A stretch of 64,000 nucleotides of DNA from Aphelocoma coerulescens (lineage: Eukaryota > Chordata > Aves > Passeriformes > Corvidae), in contig NC_091016.1 of NCBI RefSeq assembly GCF_041296385.1, positions 18,637,497-18,701,496 of the forward strand. Direction: 5' to 3'. The position numbers and the translations under genes are program-made. The notes beneath the pieces are model-generated. The model saw only the letters and a program-made list of their open reading frames with translations, ran no database searches and was not told the origin of the DNA. This document shows, one piece after another, positions 41,501 through 55,700 of the stretch (the first letter of the stretch is position 1; each line of letters opens with the position of its first letter).

Positions 41501-44500
41501 TTTGCTGCAGCTTCAGCAGATATACTTCACCCAACAATCCATTCCACTCCCTGTGGGTGTGCAGAAGTCAAACTGTGGAGCTGCACTGTAAATCTTTATC
41601 ACTGAAACAGCACAAAAAATGCTCAACATCCAGTTAGTGTGGAAGGATTCAAAACCTCAGCTGATACAAAATAAAAAAGCAGTAACCTAGTCACTGCTTA
41701 CACCTTGCATTTCCAAATGACAGGTAGGACTGGCTTCTGATCTTAACAGAGATGCCTGAGATTAAGACATCTGCTGGGCAGCAAGGACACTTTCACGTAT
41801 GACACAAACTCCTCAAATTCAGGAGGAACAGTATCCCAAGGCTAAAGAGCTCAAAGACAATCCTTGTACACTGTTTGACTCATACTGAATGTACAATGTA
41901 CACTTGGAGTAATTGTGAGAAATAGCTAAGCAAGACTTGGCCCCACCTGTCCTATCATCAAGTTGAAACTACTCAAAAGCAAGGTACATACCTCAGGGGA
42001 GCAGAAGCTTTAGGGTTCATGGTTAGTTCAGGACAAAATGCTAAGTTTTAAGGATGAGTCAGAACCCTCAGCAAACGTGGGAATGGAGTTCTGAACCACC
42101 ATTTATTTGTTCTGCGCTTGTGCAGGAGCTGAGCAGAGGCCAGTGCCCCGAACACGACCAGAAGGTCAGTGCTCTGCAGCACCACTGCAATGGCAACACA
42201 CCAACGTCTCTTTTCATGGTACAGTTTCCTTCCTGAGCTACCAGGCTTGCAAGAAAAAGGAAAGAAAAATAATTGCATAGACAAACACAAGAGAAGTCAT
42301 TCTCCCAACACTGTAAGCAACATAAAACAAAAAAATGCATTACTTCAAGTTCCAAATCCTAACTACACTTCTCAGCTAATAAGTTCCAAAATTATACACT
42401 GTATGCAGTTAATGAAAACACAAGAAAGAAACATACCTCTTCTTTTCCAGTGCAACCATCTGCAGTAACATTTTTGAGGAATTAAACCAACCCACAGGAA
42501 AATTATTATCATGCTTGGTGAAGAAAAGCACCTTAAAACAAAGATGTTGACTGTGCTAACAAAGTCGTGGAGATTTTTGTGTGTGGCCATTCAGTCACAG
42601 TTACCAGTTAAAGGCACAAGAGGGGGAAAGCACTCAAAGTGATGAGTAAAGGAATTACTCTCCATTTAATCTGCAGCTCACCTACTACAGTACTGAGCTC
42701 ACAAAATGGAAGTGACTTACTAAACTAACCTACATAAAAGAAAGCTTCCTCCGTTACATGGAATTCAGAAGAGAAGGGGGAAAAGACTCAAGAAGCTCCA
42801 GGAGAAGGTTAAATTCTTCTGTGCAGTTTGGGATTTAACTCAAGAAATCACCAAGTAACTTGCTCTATATTCTTCCTTAATATAGTTCAGAGAAACAGAG
42901 ACATCAGAAGAATCATATAAAGAAAAAAAACATTCAGCAGGAGGTGGGCTAACTACATTATTTACAAGCAGGAAAACCACAAATGAGCTATTGCAGCTTT
43001 CCAGAACAAATACTGATGTAGGATATGGTTTTGCACTAGCCTGCACTTCATTCAGATGTCACTGTTCCATACAAATAAACAAAACCAAAAAAAATTTTAA
43101 AACCCACTTCTAAAATTCTATTATCAGCAAAGGATGTCTTTTGGAAGTGTCTTTGATTTTACACAGGTGTGAATGACTGCCCATTACTTCAGATGTCATG
43201 TGGTCAGGCTGAAGTCTAATATTTTGTTAATAATTTTTTTCAAGACAGCTCCCTTTAAACAATCAAAGAATTCATTAAAAGTTACTCTTTTCCATCCATG
43301 CGCTAACAAAGACAAGACTGGACTAAAACCCCAAATTCCACTCCCCACAGACCAGTAAGAAAACAAACCCCTTTTAGTAAGCCTACCATGTCAGAGCACC
43401 AATTCATTGGTGACCTTCCACACCTGACTGTAAAAGAAAGGAGGCAAGTTTCTAAAGTCCTGCTGTACCACATCAAGAATGAGAACCCTAAATCACTGTC
43501 ATTTTATGAATATTAAATGTGCAACAGTAGAGCAGAAGAATAGTTACTCCTTCCCCCTCATCCAAAAGTATGCACAAGAGCAGGCTATGGCAGAAGGCCA
43601 CGGGAGGCAAACTCCAACCCTTGCCATACTTTCTCTGAAGAACTCTGAGGGACTCAATGCCAGCTCCAATTCCTCTATTCCTGGTATAGCATAAATAACT
43701 ACCTTGGGACACTTCAAGAACTTTTGCCATTTGAACCTGGCAGAGCAAAAAGACAAATTACAGCAATATGTACAAAATGTTTCTGCACAAATGAAACACA
43801 AAGTAAATGCAAATTGTAATGAGGCAGCCAAATCATTCAAAAATATTCTTATTCAACAAACTGCCCAATAAATATCTTCTGGTGCAAAGCATTATATACT
43901 ACATAAATTACACTGTGCCTCAGAAATAGCTGCTATCTGCAAAGTAATAGCTCATGAATAGTTCTTGAATTTTTCTTTTGCAGTACTATATAAAAAGGAA
44001 AAATTCCACATTTCTCCTCTGGTATGTCATGACTAAGTCTCTGTAAAAACAGACTGACCACTAACCAACCTCCAGGCACCCTACAGAATGTGCTCAGAAG
44101 TTCTTAAGCAGTAAACACCAAAACGAAGTTAACGAAAAATGCAGAGTATCCATTCTTGATGGAAAGTTGACTTTTACTTAGCACAGCTGCTTTCAAATCA
44201 ATTCCTCACAGAGCAGTTCAGAGTGCCAGTGGAAACAGGCAGGAAGCAGATACTCAGAAGGACCAGGCAGAAAAAAAGGAGGGGTAGGAAGAGGGAATTT
44301 CCTGATCCACAGAAGTGACAGTATTATGAAACTGCCTACCTATACAGTCTTTTTCTTAACTGATGATTAAGTACAAGGTTTTAGGAGAACCTGCCTCAAC
44401 CTTCAGTTAAAACTTTTTTGAGCAATACCTTTACAGATACAGCTCTCCAGGAGGTAACTTCCAGCATTAGTTGGAGATTATAACCAAAGAGTTTCTGGTT

Positions 44501-46664
44501 ATCTCTGTTGACAGCATATTTGACTTCCTGAAAGCATACGAAATTTTGTGGGAAAAGTTTCTAGTGTAGCAATGATCTGAGTTTTGCAGCCTGACAGTTA
44601 ACTTGCTCCAACACCACAACCATCAGTATCCCTCAAAGTCCACACAAGCTACACCCTAACATGCAGCAGGGCACAGTGCAGACCTGCTCCATAAACAGGA
44701 AGTATGAGACAAGATTTAAATGATGTATGCATTTCAATTTATGTAAGACATTAAGACACTCCAGGACAACTTTTCTGAAATGCCAGTGGGATGCATACCA
44801 CAGGGCTGCAGGAAAGATTTTGAAAAGGTGAGGTACAAACAAACCACTGTATGAGTTAAAAGACTAGTTTTTATGGAGGTCCAAGTTCAACACACATAAA
44901 CAGCTGCTCAAAACACAATTCTGGCAAGCATCCACCTGACCACTGCAGAAAAGAGCACTTCCCTTCTGAGAAATAAAACAATTGCCACTGCTTCAAGTTG
45001 TACAATGCTAAAGGTACAGGAGAGGGAGCAAAGAGGACATCACAGCAACAAGATCACAGAAGTAAGATTTAAAAGGGTTCCCTAACAGTATGCTGGAAAT
45101 TTAAGCAAATAAATAAAGCCCTTAAACACACAGAAGTTACAAGCCACCCACACCTTCAGGAATTTCCACAACAAGCATTTCAAAAAACTTTGAAGAAAAA
45201 AAAATTAAATTGGAAGGAACACAAACATAAACCTGGATCCTAGAAACTGCTTTTCCACTGAATTTTAAAATTGCCTTCACAGATCACAGCAGTGCCTCCA
45301 TTTCTTTGCAGAGACATTTAAAATGCTAATAATCACATACTTTCCACAGACAGGTTTTCAAGGTAATATATGCAAGTACCCAATATTACTGTAAATTACT
45401 TTCTCACCAGGAAAGTAACTGGAAGAAAAAAAACTATATTTACAACCTTCCCAACCTAGAAATAAATATATATTTTAAAAGTATACTACAAAAACGTGAA
45501 GCAAAATAAAGAAAATATTCTCTCTTGACATCTAGAAAAAGCTACAGTAATTGAAGTCTAGTTTTAAATACTTAACGAGTTAATGCCCTCAAATGGTTTG
45601 GCTTTCTTTAGAAGTTCAGCAGCAAATATGAACTGCTTAATATCATGAGGATATCAGTGAATTAACATCATGCTTATCTCCACTAACTGAGAGCAGAATT
45701 AGGCTTAGAAATGCCTTCTTCTTCTTCCTGCCAGACAGACATGATAATTTTGGCTCATAGCTATTAAAGTCAATGCCTACCACGTGATGAATCCATCCCC
45801 ATTCAGATGTCTAAACTTTCTGAAATCTTGACATACCACCTGGGAAATAGCCTTTCAGTGGAGAGGCTGTTTTCCTCTCAAAGAGAAAAAAGCAGCAGGG
45901 AAAATAGCACCTAGGCCTTTAAGTGCCTGGCATAGAAAAATATGGTATGAGACAGACACTAAGGCAAAGAGAAAGAAGAGAATTTGGGCTTATTTGTCAA
46001 GGCTTATGTTGAAATTGTGAGTCTGAAAATGTCACCAAGCAGCACACTTATGGACTTCAAGTATTTCTGTCTGATGGGAATACTCTGAGAAGGGACACCA
46101 GGTAGTAGCAATGCAGCTCTTCTGCACTGTGTTTTACAAACACACACACATACAAAGGACCCCACATAATAACCTGTGATAGGCTATTATCCTTAATTCA
46201 AATGTGCAGTTTGACCCTGCTTCTCTTAAAGGTAATGAAAATTCTGCCACAAGCTTTTAGGGGGATGGTGGTGGGGGTGTTATTGAAAACAATGATTGGC
46301 ATACCAAGAAGAAATCCTTGTAGCTTGCCAAAATTTCTTCATTTACCATCTTCCATCTCCTGCAAATTTCCTCTGATGCTTCCCATAGGAAATGGTTTTG
46401 TACCCCTTATGCAGGAACCATCTAAGAATGAACTTTGCACCCTGTCTCTGTAAGAGCACACAATTTCACATGCCAGAGACAGGGAATACAGAAGGAGCTG
46501 GAGAAGGTGTGTCTGAGAGAAACTGAAAATCTAAAGTAAAAGCAGTAACAAATGGTAGCCTAATGTTAGCAAAAGTGCTATGCAAATCTAGCAGTCACAA
46601 AGTTTTCTTCACTGCTTTAAGAATCAGCAGGATAACATCAAAGCTACTAAAGAAAATACTTTCC
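32517..46664. other. Intronic DNA, no gene seen
   Basis: Mostly AT-rich. At about 33,105-33,175 a segment (CCAGATTCAGGAAAG, GTGGTTAAGTACAT, CAGGAAAGCGCTT) resembles an old amniote interspersed repeat. The patch 35,210-35,460 is GC-richer with a purine-rich A13 centre and looks repeat-like (possibly LTR, minus orientation), but I cannot name it. The 130-codon frame at 34,380-34,772 has no domain. Confidence 0.4.
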
Positions 46665-46710
46665 CCAAACACACGAATTAATTTGATCCAAACACACGAA
46701 TTAATTTGAT
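46665..46710 (+). repeat. Perfect 23-bp tandem duplication
   Basis: A 23-bp unit starting CCAAACACACGAATTAATTT occurs twice head to tail with no mismatch (46,665-46,687 and 46,688-46,710), followed by a partial CCAA. Perfect identity suggests a recent duplication. It lies about 50 bp from a long A-run. Confidence 0.95.
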
Positions 46711-46762
46711 CCAACTGGATCTGACAGTGACATACTAGAGAAAACTGCTTCCTGAAACTGGG

Positions 46763-46789
46763 AAAAAAAAAAAAAAAAAAAAAAAAAAA
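46763..46789 (+). repeat. A27 homopolymer run
   Basis: Twenty-seven consecutive A residues, the longest homopolymer in the window. No retrotransposed sequence is evident 5' of it, so it is listed as a simple repeat and not as a poly(A) tail. Homopolymers of this length are also frequent sites of assembly error. Confidence 0.95.
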
Positions 46790-49700
46790 GGAAATCCCCA
46801 AAAGATGGAACCCCTCTCTGAAGTGAAAGACACAAGACAAGAAACTTTCTTTTAGAGACACAATTACATATGCTTAATGCCTAGGTTTTAAAGTGTAAAA
46901 TTTCATTTTTCTGATCATGACCTGTCACCAGCAAGAATTATCAATAAACATTCTACTTCCTAATTAAGGTAGATGGAGAACAAAAAAATCACAAGGTCAC
47001 ATGGAATAAAATTATGCAAGTTTTGAATAATCATGTGACACTGCTATCAACAAAAGGTCTTAGTGCCACAAATTCAGCCTGGTTAAGAGCTGAATGCATT
47101 AAGGCTTTAGAACCAATCAATGGGCAGCAACATACCATGTAGATTTTGGAGTGTTTAAGAACCTTTTGTAATTGTAACTATGATCATATACATGGTTAAA
47201 TACATTTACTAACACTACATGACAACACTAACTACATGACCAAGATAAAGCCAAAACTCCTTCAACTGGTTTGTTTCCTCATCAAGAAAACTTAATGGTG
47301 AAATTAAAGCAAATTTTTAAGTACTATATCAAGACTTTATTGGAAGAGATTCCCTCCGATTGGTAGTGCCAAGGATCACAATGTGAATGCAGTATTGTCA
47401 GTAAATAATACAAATTCCATTACACGATCTTAGCTTTGGAGAAAAAGAATGTAAAAAATTCAGGAACAGTGTAGCTAGACAGCAAATCATCAACTCCTTG
47501 TCCCTGCTGCAGACTTTTTTCTCCCCCACGAAAGTTTAAGCACTAGGCTACTGCTGATAAGATCAGATGACATCTCTGCTAAATCAGCCAGGAAGAGACT
47601 TTTCAAGCCTTACCATGAGTTCCTGCAGCATATACTCAGCAGTGTATCTGCACAGACACTCACTGAAGTACCTAAGAAGCTACACCATCAAAAGCAACTG
47701 GTTCCCAGATCCTTTTCTCTGAAGTCAAAGTGTTACTCAAAGACAAAGTTAACCAAGAAATATCAAGTTAATGAAATAATACACACCAGCTGTGGTAATA
47801 CACATTGCATACCATTTTCTCTTTGTTACCTTAACTCTAAATAAAGTTTTCATTTTCAGAGTATGAATTATCATCAATGGAGATAGTAAGTCATTCCTTA
47901 TTTTCAGAAAAAACAGTAACATACAAGAGCATAGAGAGTATATTTTTCAGCCAGCCGACTTAGATCCAGAAAAACACATTTGACTAATTTAAAGAGTAAA
48001 ATTATGACTTTTATAAAGATGCAGAAATTTAGAAGTACATCTTTTGCTACCCAGAAGTGGCTGCTAGATGGGAAGGTGAAAATAGTCAATCTTGGAGGTG
48101 GAATGACAGAACAGCAAAATGAAAATGGTTTTCTCTGCAAATTTCTGTTTGCATAGGAAGCAGCTTCTATAATTTCCTCTAACATATCAGTTTAAAGAGA
48201 AAACAAGTCTCTTTTGTGTCAGTCCCTATCAAAATTATAAAAGGGTCTTTTTAAATAAGCCCAAAATAGTACATCATGTGTTTTCTAAAAGTTGGGGGAA
48301 ATAAAACAGAACTATTCCAAGTGTGTTAACATAAGAATCCTTGTCTTTCAGTTACAAAGTATACAAGGAAAACTGTGTAAAGGCACTGAGTGATACTATG
48401 CCAAATAGCACAGAACACACAAATACACCAACACTTTCTTTTTGCAAGGAATTACCATCACCAAAATCAGACCGTTATTTTGAAGATCCCTCTTCATGAT
48501 TAAAAACTTTCTCATTGCAAAAAGAAAAGTTTTGGAAACTGTTGTGGAAAAAAGTAAGGCTCACTGAATTTCCACACCAAATATCCATCAGGAGAAGCTG
48601 GTAGCCTCAAAATTTGTTTCCAAATTGTAGCTCTCTTGTAGGCTAAAGGGATCTGAGAGGCAACCAGCCTGGAGCACAGGAGCTGCAGTAGGTGAAGACA
48701 CAAAAGTCTGGGCTGTCACAGTCCTAGCCCCTTTCTCTTATACAAACACCACTACAACATCTTCACAGAACATAGTGACACATTTCAACGTGCTTTTGCA
48801 GGGCTGGTTTTCAACTGGATTGTGTCCCTCTGCCCATGCAAGCACCAGTAGAACAAAGATCAGTGGATTTAGGCAGCCTTAGGACACCATCAAGTCAGTC
48901 CCCACCCAAGATAAAACCAGTGAGTTGCAATCAAAATACTGACTTCTATTTCCTCCTCCTGCTCTTGTTACTATGTGTCCTGCCAAACATTCAGACAACA
49001 CAGTGCTTTATTTACAAAAGGCAGCGTGGTAAAGGTGAAAGAACTTTAATGAGCAAGAACAGGAAATACCTTGGGACTGTGGTGTCCCCACAGCACAAAT
49101 GACATTTTCTTAAACCACTGTGCAGAGTAATTGCCACCCTTCCTATCACTTTTTTAGTTTAGTTTCAGGTATTAAAATGATAAGGTTATACTCTCACTTA
49201 AGTCTCATCTTATTTAGACTACAGGAGGAAAACAGATCCCAACTTCTTACTCATAGCCAGAACAAACAGCCCAAGGCACCAGTTCTACAAAAGCGAACAA
49301 GGCAAAATGATTAGTGACAGTAAATCAATTGATCTAATAAGAAATGTATGGGGTGTTTACAGGAAATACTCTATGGATGCACTGGTGGGTAAGGCCTGTG
49401 TGTATTTTTCACACAGGTGACAACTTTGTGCCACTGTTCTCCACACACACTATAATAATCTCTATATTATGAATCTGGCCAACAAATCATGAAAGCTTGG
49501 GAATGAGTAGGGAAAAACAAAGGAAAAAACCAATCCAAATCCAGAAACCAAGATTCTCACCATGAGACGATCAGACTGACACATGGATATCCACACCATA
49601 TTAGAAACACAAACTGAGATTTAGATGGGATGAAAAGCAACAGAATGGAAGCAAGGAAGAAACGCACGAGGCCTCAGTTGAGCAAGTAAGCTGCTTTGGA

Positions 49701-52700
49701 ATAACACTGTCTGTGGAAAACCACAGAGGAAGGAAAGGAGGAAGGACTGAGAAATGGAGGCCCTCCACCACATCCTCCTCCAAGCCTCAATCTCTGAGAC
49801 TGAAAGGAAACTGAACAAAAGACCAACAAAGAATTGCTGCTCTAATCCCACAACATTTGAAGGAAATGTAATTACTGTTATTAACATCTACAAATGCTTT
49901 TTCCTCTCCCACTTGGAATGGCACACTAAACTCACTTTTTATTTCTGCAAAAATATCACCGTCCATTTCCACTAAATTGATGAACAAAATAAATTTTTTC
50001 CCTCAAAATGGCCTACAGAAATACTGCAGTTTATAATATCTACAAGGTCCCCATGAAAAGCTTTTCAAAAAGCTGCCAAGAGAAGGTGCACTAAAAAGCT
50101 GATCCCTAAGAATAAAATAAATCTGCAATATTGTGTAACAAAACCAATTTAAATCGAACTGGAAGTCTGGATATGGATAAGGAAGAATTATGAAACACAA
50201 TGTCATAGGAGTCTGGATATACCTCATGTGGATTTTATCCATGGTGACCGCTAGTACACCTAATTAGGCTGTATTACTAGAAATAAAGCAAACTGACCTG
50301 CCTGAATAGAAGATTTTTGCAGTTATTATTAAGCCTAATGTCATGTCTAAACTATTTGAAATAAAAATCTTGTCGTTAACAAAAGATTGCACATGACTGA
50401 CCTAAATCACTTGCATTTTTTAAAGATTTTGGTCCACATTAGTGGCATTCCCAAGCTTAATGAGGATTTTAGAAAAATAACGTGTTGAGGTAAGTTAGAC
50501 CAGAGTAGAACAAAATATTCCAGTTGTTCAGCCAGAAAAAGAAAATCAAATTAAACAAGTACAAATGCTTATGGAAGGAATGCTTGCTTTGCCAAAAGAT
50601 AAAACTTAAAGTAGTCTAGAAACTGGCCTTTCCTTTAAATTCTGCCTCAGCTATCCACTGTAGCTTTTTTAGTCAGGTTTTAGACCTTGGCAGCAGGATC
50701 TAATTGCTTCTGGAAGTTTTCTGCACAAATGGAGATTGTAAATTTTTTACATGATAAAAGCAATTAGGGATGCTAAGAATAGATTAATATTTTTCTAAGA
50801 CACATCCAGGATAATTTATTACAGTTCACTTTCAGAAAATAATATGGGGACAATGATTTCCAGGATAGTGGCCTGCATCCACTTTCTATCTAGAAATCCT
50901 ATATTTGCAGTTTATTCACAAGAAAATTTCAAAACAACACTGGTCTCTCCAGCCACAGATATGACTCAGTAGTGAAATTACTGTTATTTGCTGCTGCTAT
51001 TTAGGATTCAAACACTTATCAATGGGTGTAAGGTAGAGCTTCAGAAAGAAAGGTAGCTTCTACCTATCTTTGTAAAAAAAGAAAAAATATGTATGTTAAA
51101 CAAAGAATTGAACCATATTGGGCCAAATAAGCTCATTGCTTTTAGAGCACAATATCCATACTACAGTCAACTGTGATATAATAATATGCTGCAGGTTATA
51201 AAAAAATATGTCATTATATCCAGGACAGAAGGGTCAAAAGACAAGGAAGGAGCTTAGTGAGGTACACACACCCACAGCCTCATATCCTACACAGAGTTTA
51301 AAAATTCAAACACACCTTCAGCAGTACATTTTACAGTTATGATCATACCATAAAAAAACCCCTATTGGATTAACCCTTAAACATGAAATGTCCTAGTAAC
51401 AGGGAATTTATTGTGTTGTCATGAGGTTTATAATGCCCACTGAGCAGACTAACTCATATAATTGTATTTCTCCATTTGTCCCCATCAGACCAAAGCATGC
51501 GAGGAATTTCTGTACAGAATAAAGGCATTTCTAAAATTCCTGGAAACTAAGTATTAGTTAGCTTTCTATCCAAGCAAGCTGTACTCCTTTGCAACAAACA
51601 GGACATTACTGACAGAAGTCAGTCAACCTGAAGACACATACCCCAAATATGCCCCAAAACAGGCAGCCTTGGAGTACTTCCAAACTTTCCCTGCCCAACA
51701 GAACAAAAACAGCCAAGAAAGAACACACTTTAAATTTATTTTTACTTAAAAATTAAGGTTTTATTTAAAAAAACACTTTGTAAAACGAAAATGTGTAAAG
51801 AAACAAACATGTTACGATGGATTAATGCCTCACTCTACTGGAAACTAATACAAAACAAGTAGAATTAACTGGATGGTCTCACAGCTCATCTGATCACATC
51901 AGAACTGTTGATAAACTTACAGTAATTATTTTACTGTGTTCATGAGAAGAATCAAAACCAAAATAAATGTGGAAAAAAAATCACAACTTAAACAGTATAG
52001 ACCTTAAACACAGAGCTACCTAACACTAAAGCCTGCATAGGTAACCATTCTTCTATGTATTTTCCCACAAATACTGTTTCCTTCTTTTTCAAGTAATTTG
52101 GTGTAGAACTGCATCTCTATAGATGTTTACACAATATTCTGAAACATGGACATTTGAAGGTCATTTCTACTTGTGAGCACTGAAGAACCTCCTTCTTTCA
52201 CCCAAATCAATAAAAAGCATTTAATTGTTGCTGCAGCTGTGTAACAGAAACAACAGATTACATAAAATATGCAGCAAAGTGTTATTGTAAACAATGTCAG
52301 AAATTTATGTGTCAAAAATGCCACAAGGTCTTCTACACTGACGGAGCACTGTCATTTCATATGGCTCAGCTGCAAGCAATGAAAAAACTCACATTTAAAA
52401 TAAGGCACATGCTTAAGCACTTTAAGTGGCCCTGACAAGCAAGATGCTCATTCTTTCCCAGAAAGAACTGAATAACTGGTTTTGTTTATGTCTGACCAAG
52501 AGGTATTCCCATTTTTATGATTAGGTTACAAAGAAGTTAGTATCTTTTAAAATGTAATTAGGAAAAAAAGAGGTATTTCTAATGGGTTAGATAGTACTAA
52601 GGCTGGAAAGTACTGAGCACCAAAGTCTATTTTACAAAAAACTGAAACAACAAAACTTTAAGAAGTTGAGTGCTAAGTCTTCTACTGTCTGCTAAGAATA

Positions 52701-55700
52701 GGACCTAAATGAATGCTTGTTTTTTAACAGTCTGTTTTAAAAACAAAATATAAGCAACTCATAGCTGAAAATGACTGTGATTTTGTTCAGGACCTATATA
52801 GGGATGAAGAACAAAGAAGAGGTGTAGAAGTCTAGAGATGTTCTTTCATTACTAAAATTTAAAAACAAACCAAGCTCAAAAAGAGGATTACCATTTTTTT
52901 TTAAGAAAAACTATGAGAGAGATCACCTCTCCACAACCCTGTCTTTAAAAATTGGTTGTATGGTGATAGAACCATTTTCAATATCCAGAACAGATGCTGC
53001 ACAACTGAATAAAAGAAGTATGAGACCAATGATGACAGTCTAGGGTATGACCATATTAGCACTGCATAAACACCACACATTTCAGTTCTACTAAAGATGA
53101 AATGAGAACAATTTAATACATCTTCCAAAGCTTTCTTTGGTAGGAAAAAACCAAAAACCAACAAAAAACCAAACCAAACAAAACCAACAATAAACTAAAC
53201 AAAACCAAACAAACAAAAATTTTGCTTAAGGACAGTTTACATTTTTCCAACAAGAGCACATATTTAATCAAATCACTGACCTCACCATGGCATTGGTGGT
53301 GCCTTCCATCTTCCCTCACTTTCATCTCCACACATTTTGAGGTTTATTCTATTATTCTTTCAATACATCCTAAATAACATTGTTCTAGTTTCTTTTCAAA
53401 AGGAATTCAAACTGGAGCCATTAAAAAGGAAGTTTTCCCAGAACCAAAACATCTCCAAAAGCTTCTTTTTATCACTGTATTTCTCTTTCAAGTTCACCTT
53501 ATCAGTCTTCGTTACCTCCCTCACACTCTTGTGTCAGCGTGGCAACTCACACACAAGTAGAAAAGAAAAAGCAAAGTGCTTGGAATTCTCAACAGCTTTT
53601 TCTGGTAAGCTCCAGTTGCTATTATTAGACAAGCCCTTTTCCAAATCACAAATACAACTATCAATAGAGATAAAAATGAAAACTTGCATCAAATACACAG
53701 AACAAGCCAAATCTAAATGTTCCAGTTTCTTCCTGTTATCTCAAAATGTGCCTTGATTTAACCCTCAGAACACAAATACAATGGCTGTTTTCATGGCTGT
53801 CTTAGCATATAAGATACCTATGTAATATAAACAACAAAATTAAATCATCTTATTAACAAGTCACAAAATTAATACTGCATAAAAAGAGGAAATGAAATTA
53901 TGTTTTCACTTAAAGCCAAAGATAGGATTTTAGAAGCAAAGCAGATTCTGAACCACAAAATAATTAACCTGACACTTCTAACCAGTCTAATGTCATTTCA
54001 AGCACCAAAAAAACCTGAAATCCTACAAAAATTTAAAACTCAACTACACATTGTAGAGACCTTACTTTCTCCACTTGCTGAGTTAAACTTGCAGTATCAA
54101 ACCAAAACATGAACAATTAGTTCAGATCTCAGTTCTTTTACCCTTACTCATTTTTAAATAAGTTATAGTTCTAGATTACAAGTTCATAAGTAGTCCTAAA
54201 AGATCTAAGTACTAGAACATGAATCTTCTTAGTTCTCCTAAATATAGCAGCAGTCACATGGCTGTCATTAAGACATTAGCTTTTCCATGGTAGAATATCT
54301 CCTAAACCTTTCCCCCAAAAAATCAGACTGTGGTTCAGTCTTACATGAAATACAGCAGGTAACATCTCAGACCCAAAACGTATAAAAATACACATCCACA
54401 AATGCAACCCAAGCTCTAACCCTCCACAAAACCAAACAGTAACACCTCAAAACTACATTGCTGAAAAGCAAGAAAAAATTATTTGCTGCTCAACAGGAGT
54501 CTGTGATCACTCAACAGCTGTTTATTAGCCTTTTCTTAAAAATAACATACTATATAAATAAACCTTATTTACATCTAGAAAGAATAATTTATTTTTTTAA
54601 AAGGCAGTTTAAGCTTAAGATGACAATCAGTTCACAGGAGTAAATATGTATTTTGCATTTTGTAAACACATAAACATACCAGTTCATACCATTCCCTGAC
54701 CAGTTCCAATACATTCAGATTGCACTCTCCACAGTAATTGAGCAAATCTGTGGATGTTTGGCAGAAACCCACAAAATGCCAGCATCCAACTGACATCCAC
54801 CAGTAGATATACCAGGCCCCAAGTTTTATTTCACTGATGGGAAAAATAAATTAATACACACTATTTTATATGGTACATTCAAAACCAAGAGCGCTTCACT
54901 TGCAGCAGCCTTCAGAACTCCCTGGTGTAAAATTTGTGCTATTTTTCCTGCTGTTCAAATAGAGGAGCTGAAAAAAATTGAGCTGAAAGCACTTCAACTC
55001 TGAGTCCTTCAGAGAGGTGGGGGCAGAGTCCATGATCTTTGGCTGCCAGCCTTCCACTTCTGCCACTACTCAGCACATCTCTGACTTTAAAACCACATAC
55101 AACCTCTTTCTAATCAACCACTTGCATTGTTTCCCCTTCTGGGGACAGAGATCTGAGAGGTCACGATTATATCAGAGCACAGGGTACCCTCACCAGAGGG
55201 TAACTTCACCAGAGCACTGGAGGGTACCCGACATCTCGAAGAGCCTGATTTTGCCAACCCCCTGATCCCAACCGGAATGCCAGAGACCGCCAGTTTCACT
55301 AGAAAGGCTGGCCCTCAGAGCAGGCACTCCTGGGAGTGTTTGCAGGATAAAGACGTTCACATCATTCACACAGACACTTCCATCAGCAAGTATTAGCAAC
55401 CACTGGCTCTTCCATGTCACAAACCCTCCTGAAAAAGCTCCCAGGGCAGAAGCCTGGACAGCAGAACTGGGAGCAGACAGAGGACCATAGCAACTCAGCC
55501 CTGGAAATGGGAGCAACTGGTCTTCTCTGAAGCTTGAGTCCTGCTAAGGCACAGCTGGAGCATGAGAGTGGAAAAATAGCAGGAAAAATAGGCCAGCAAG
55601 AAACCTTATTCCAGTCCAGCCTTTCCAAAACAGTGTATTTTTCCATCAGCAGACAGGAAAGCTTATTACAGAAATCTTCAGGTACTGTCAGAGCCTGGCA

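Noticed and set aside
53337..53756. 139-codon plus frame
   Set aside because: Low-complexity Ser/Lys/Phe/Leu composition without domain or homology that I recognise. Likely chance in AT-rich intron.
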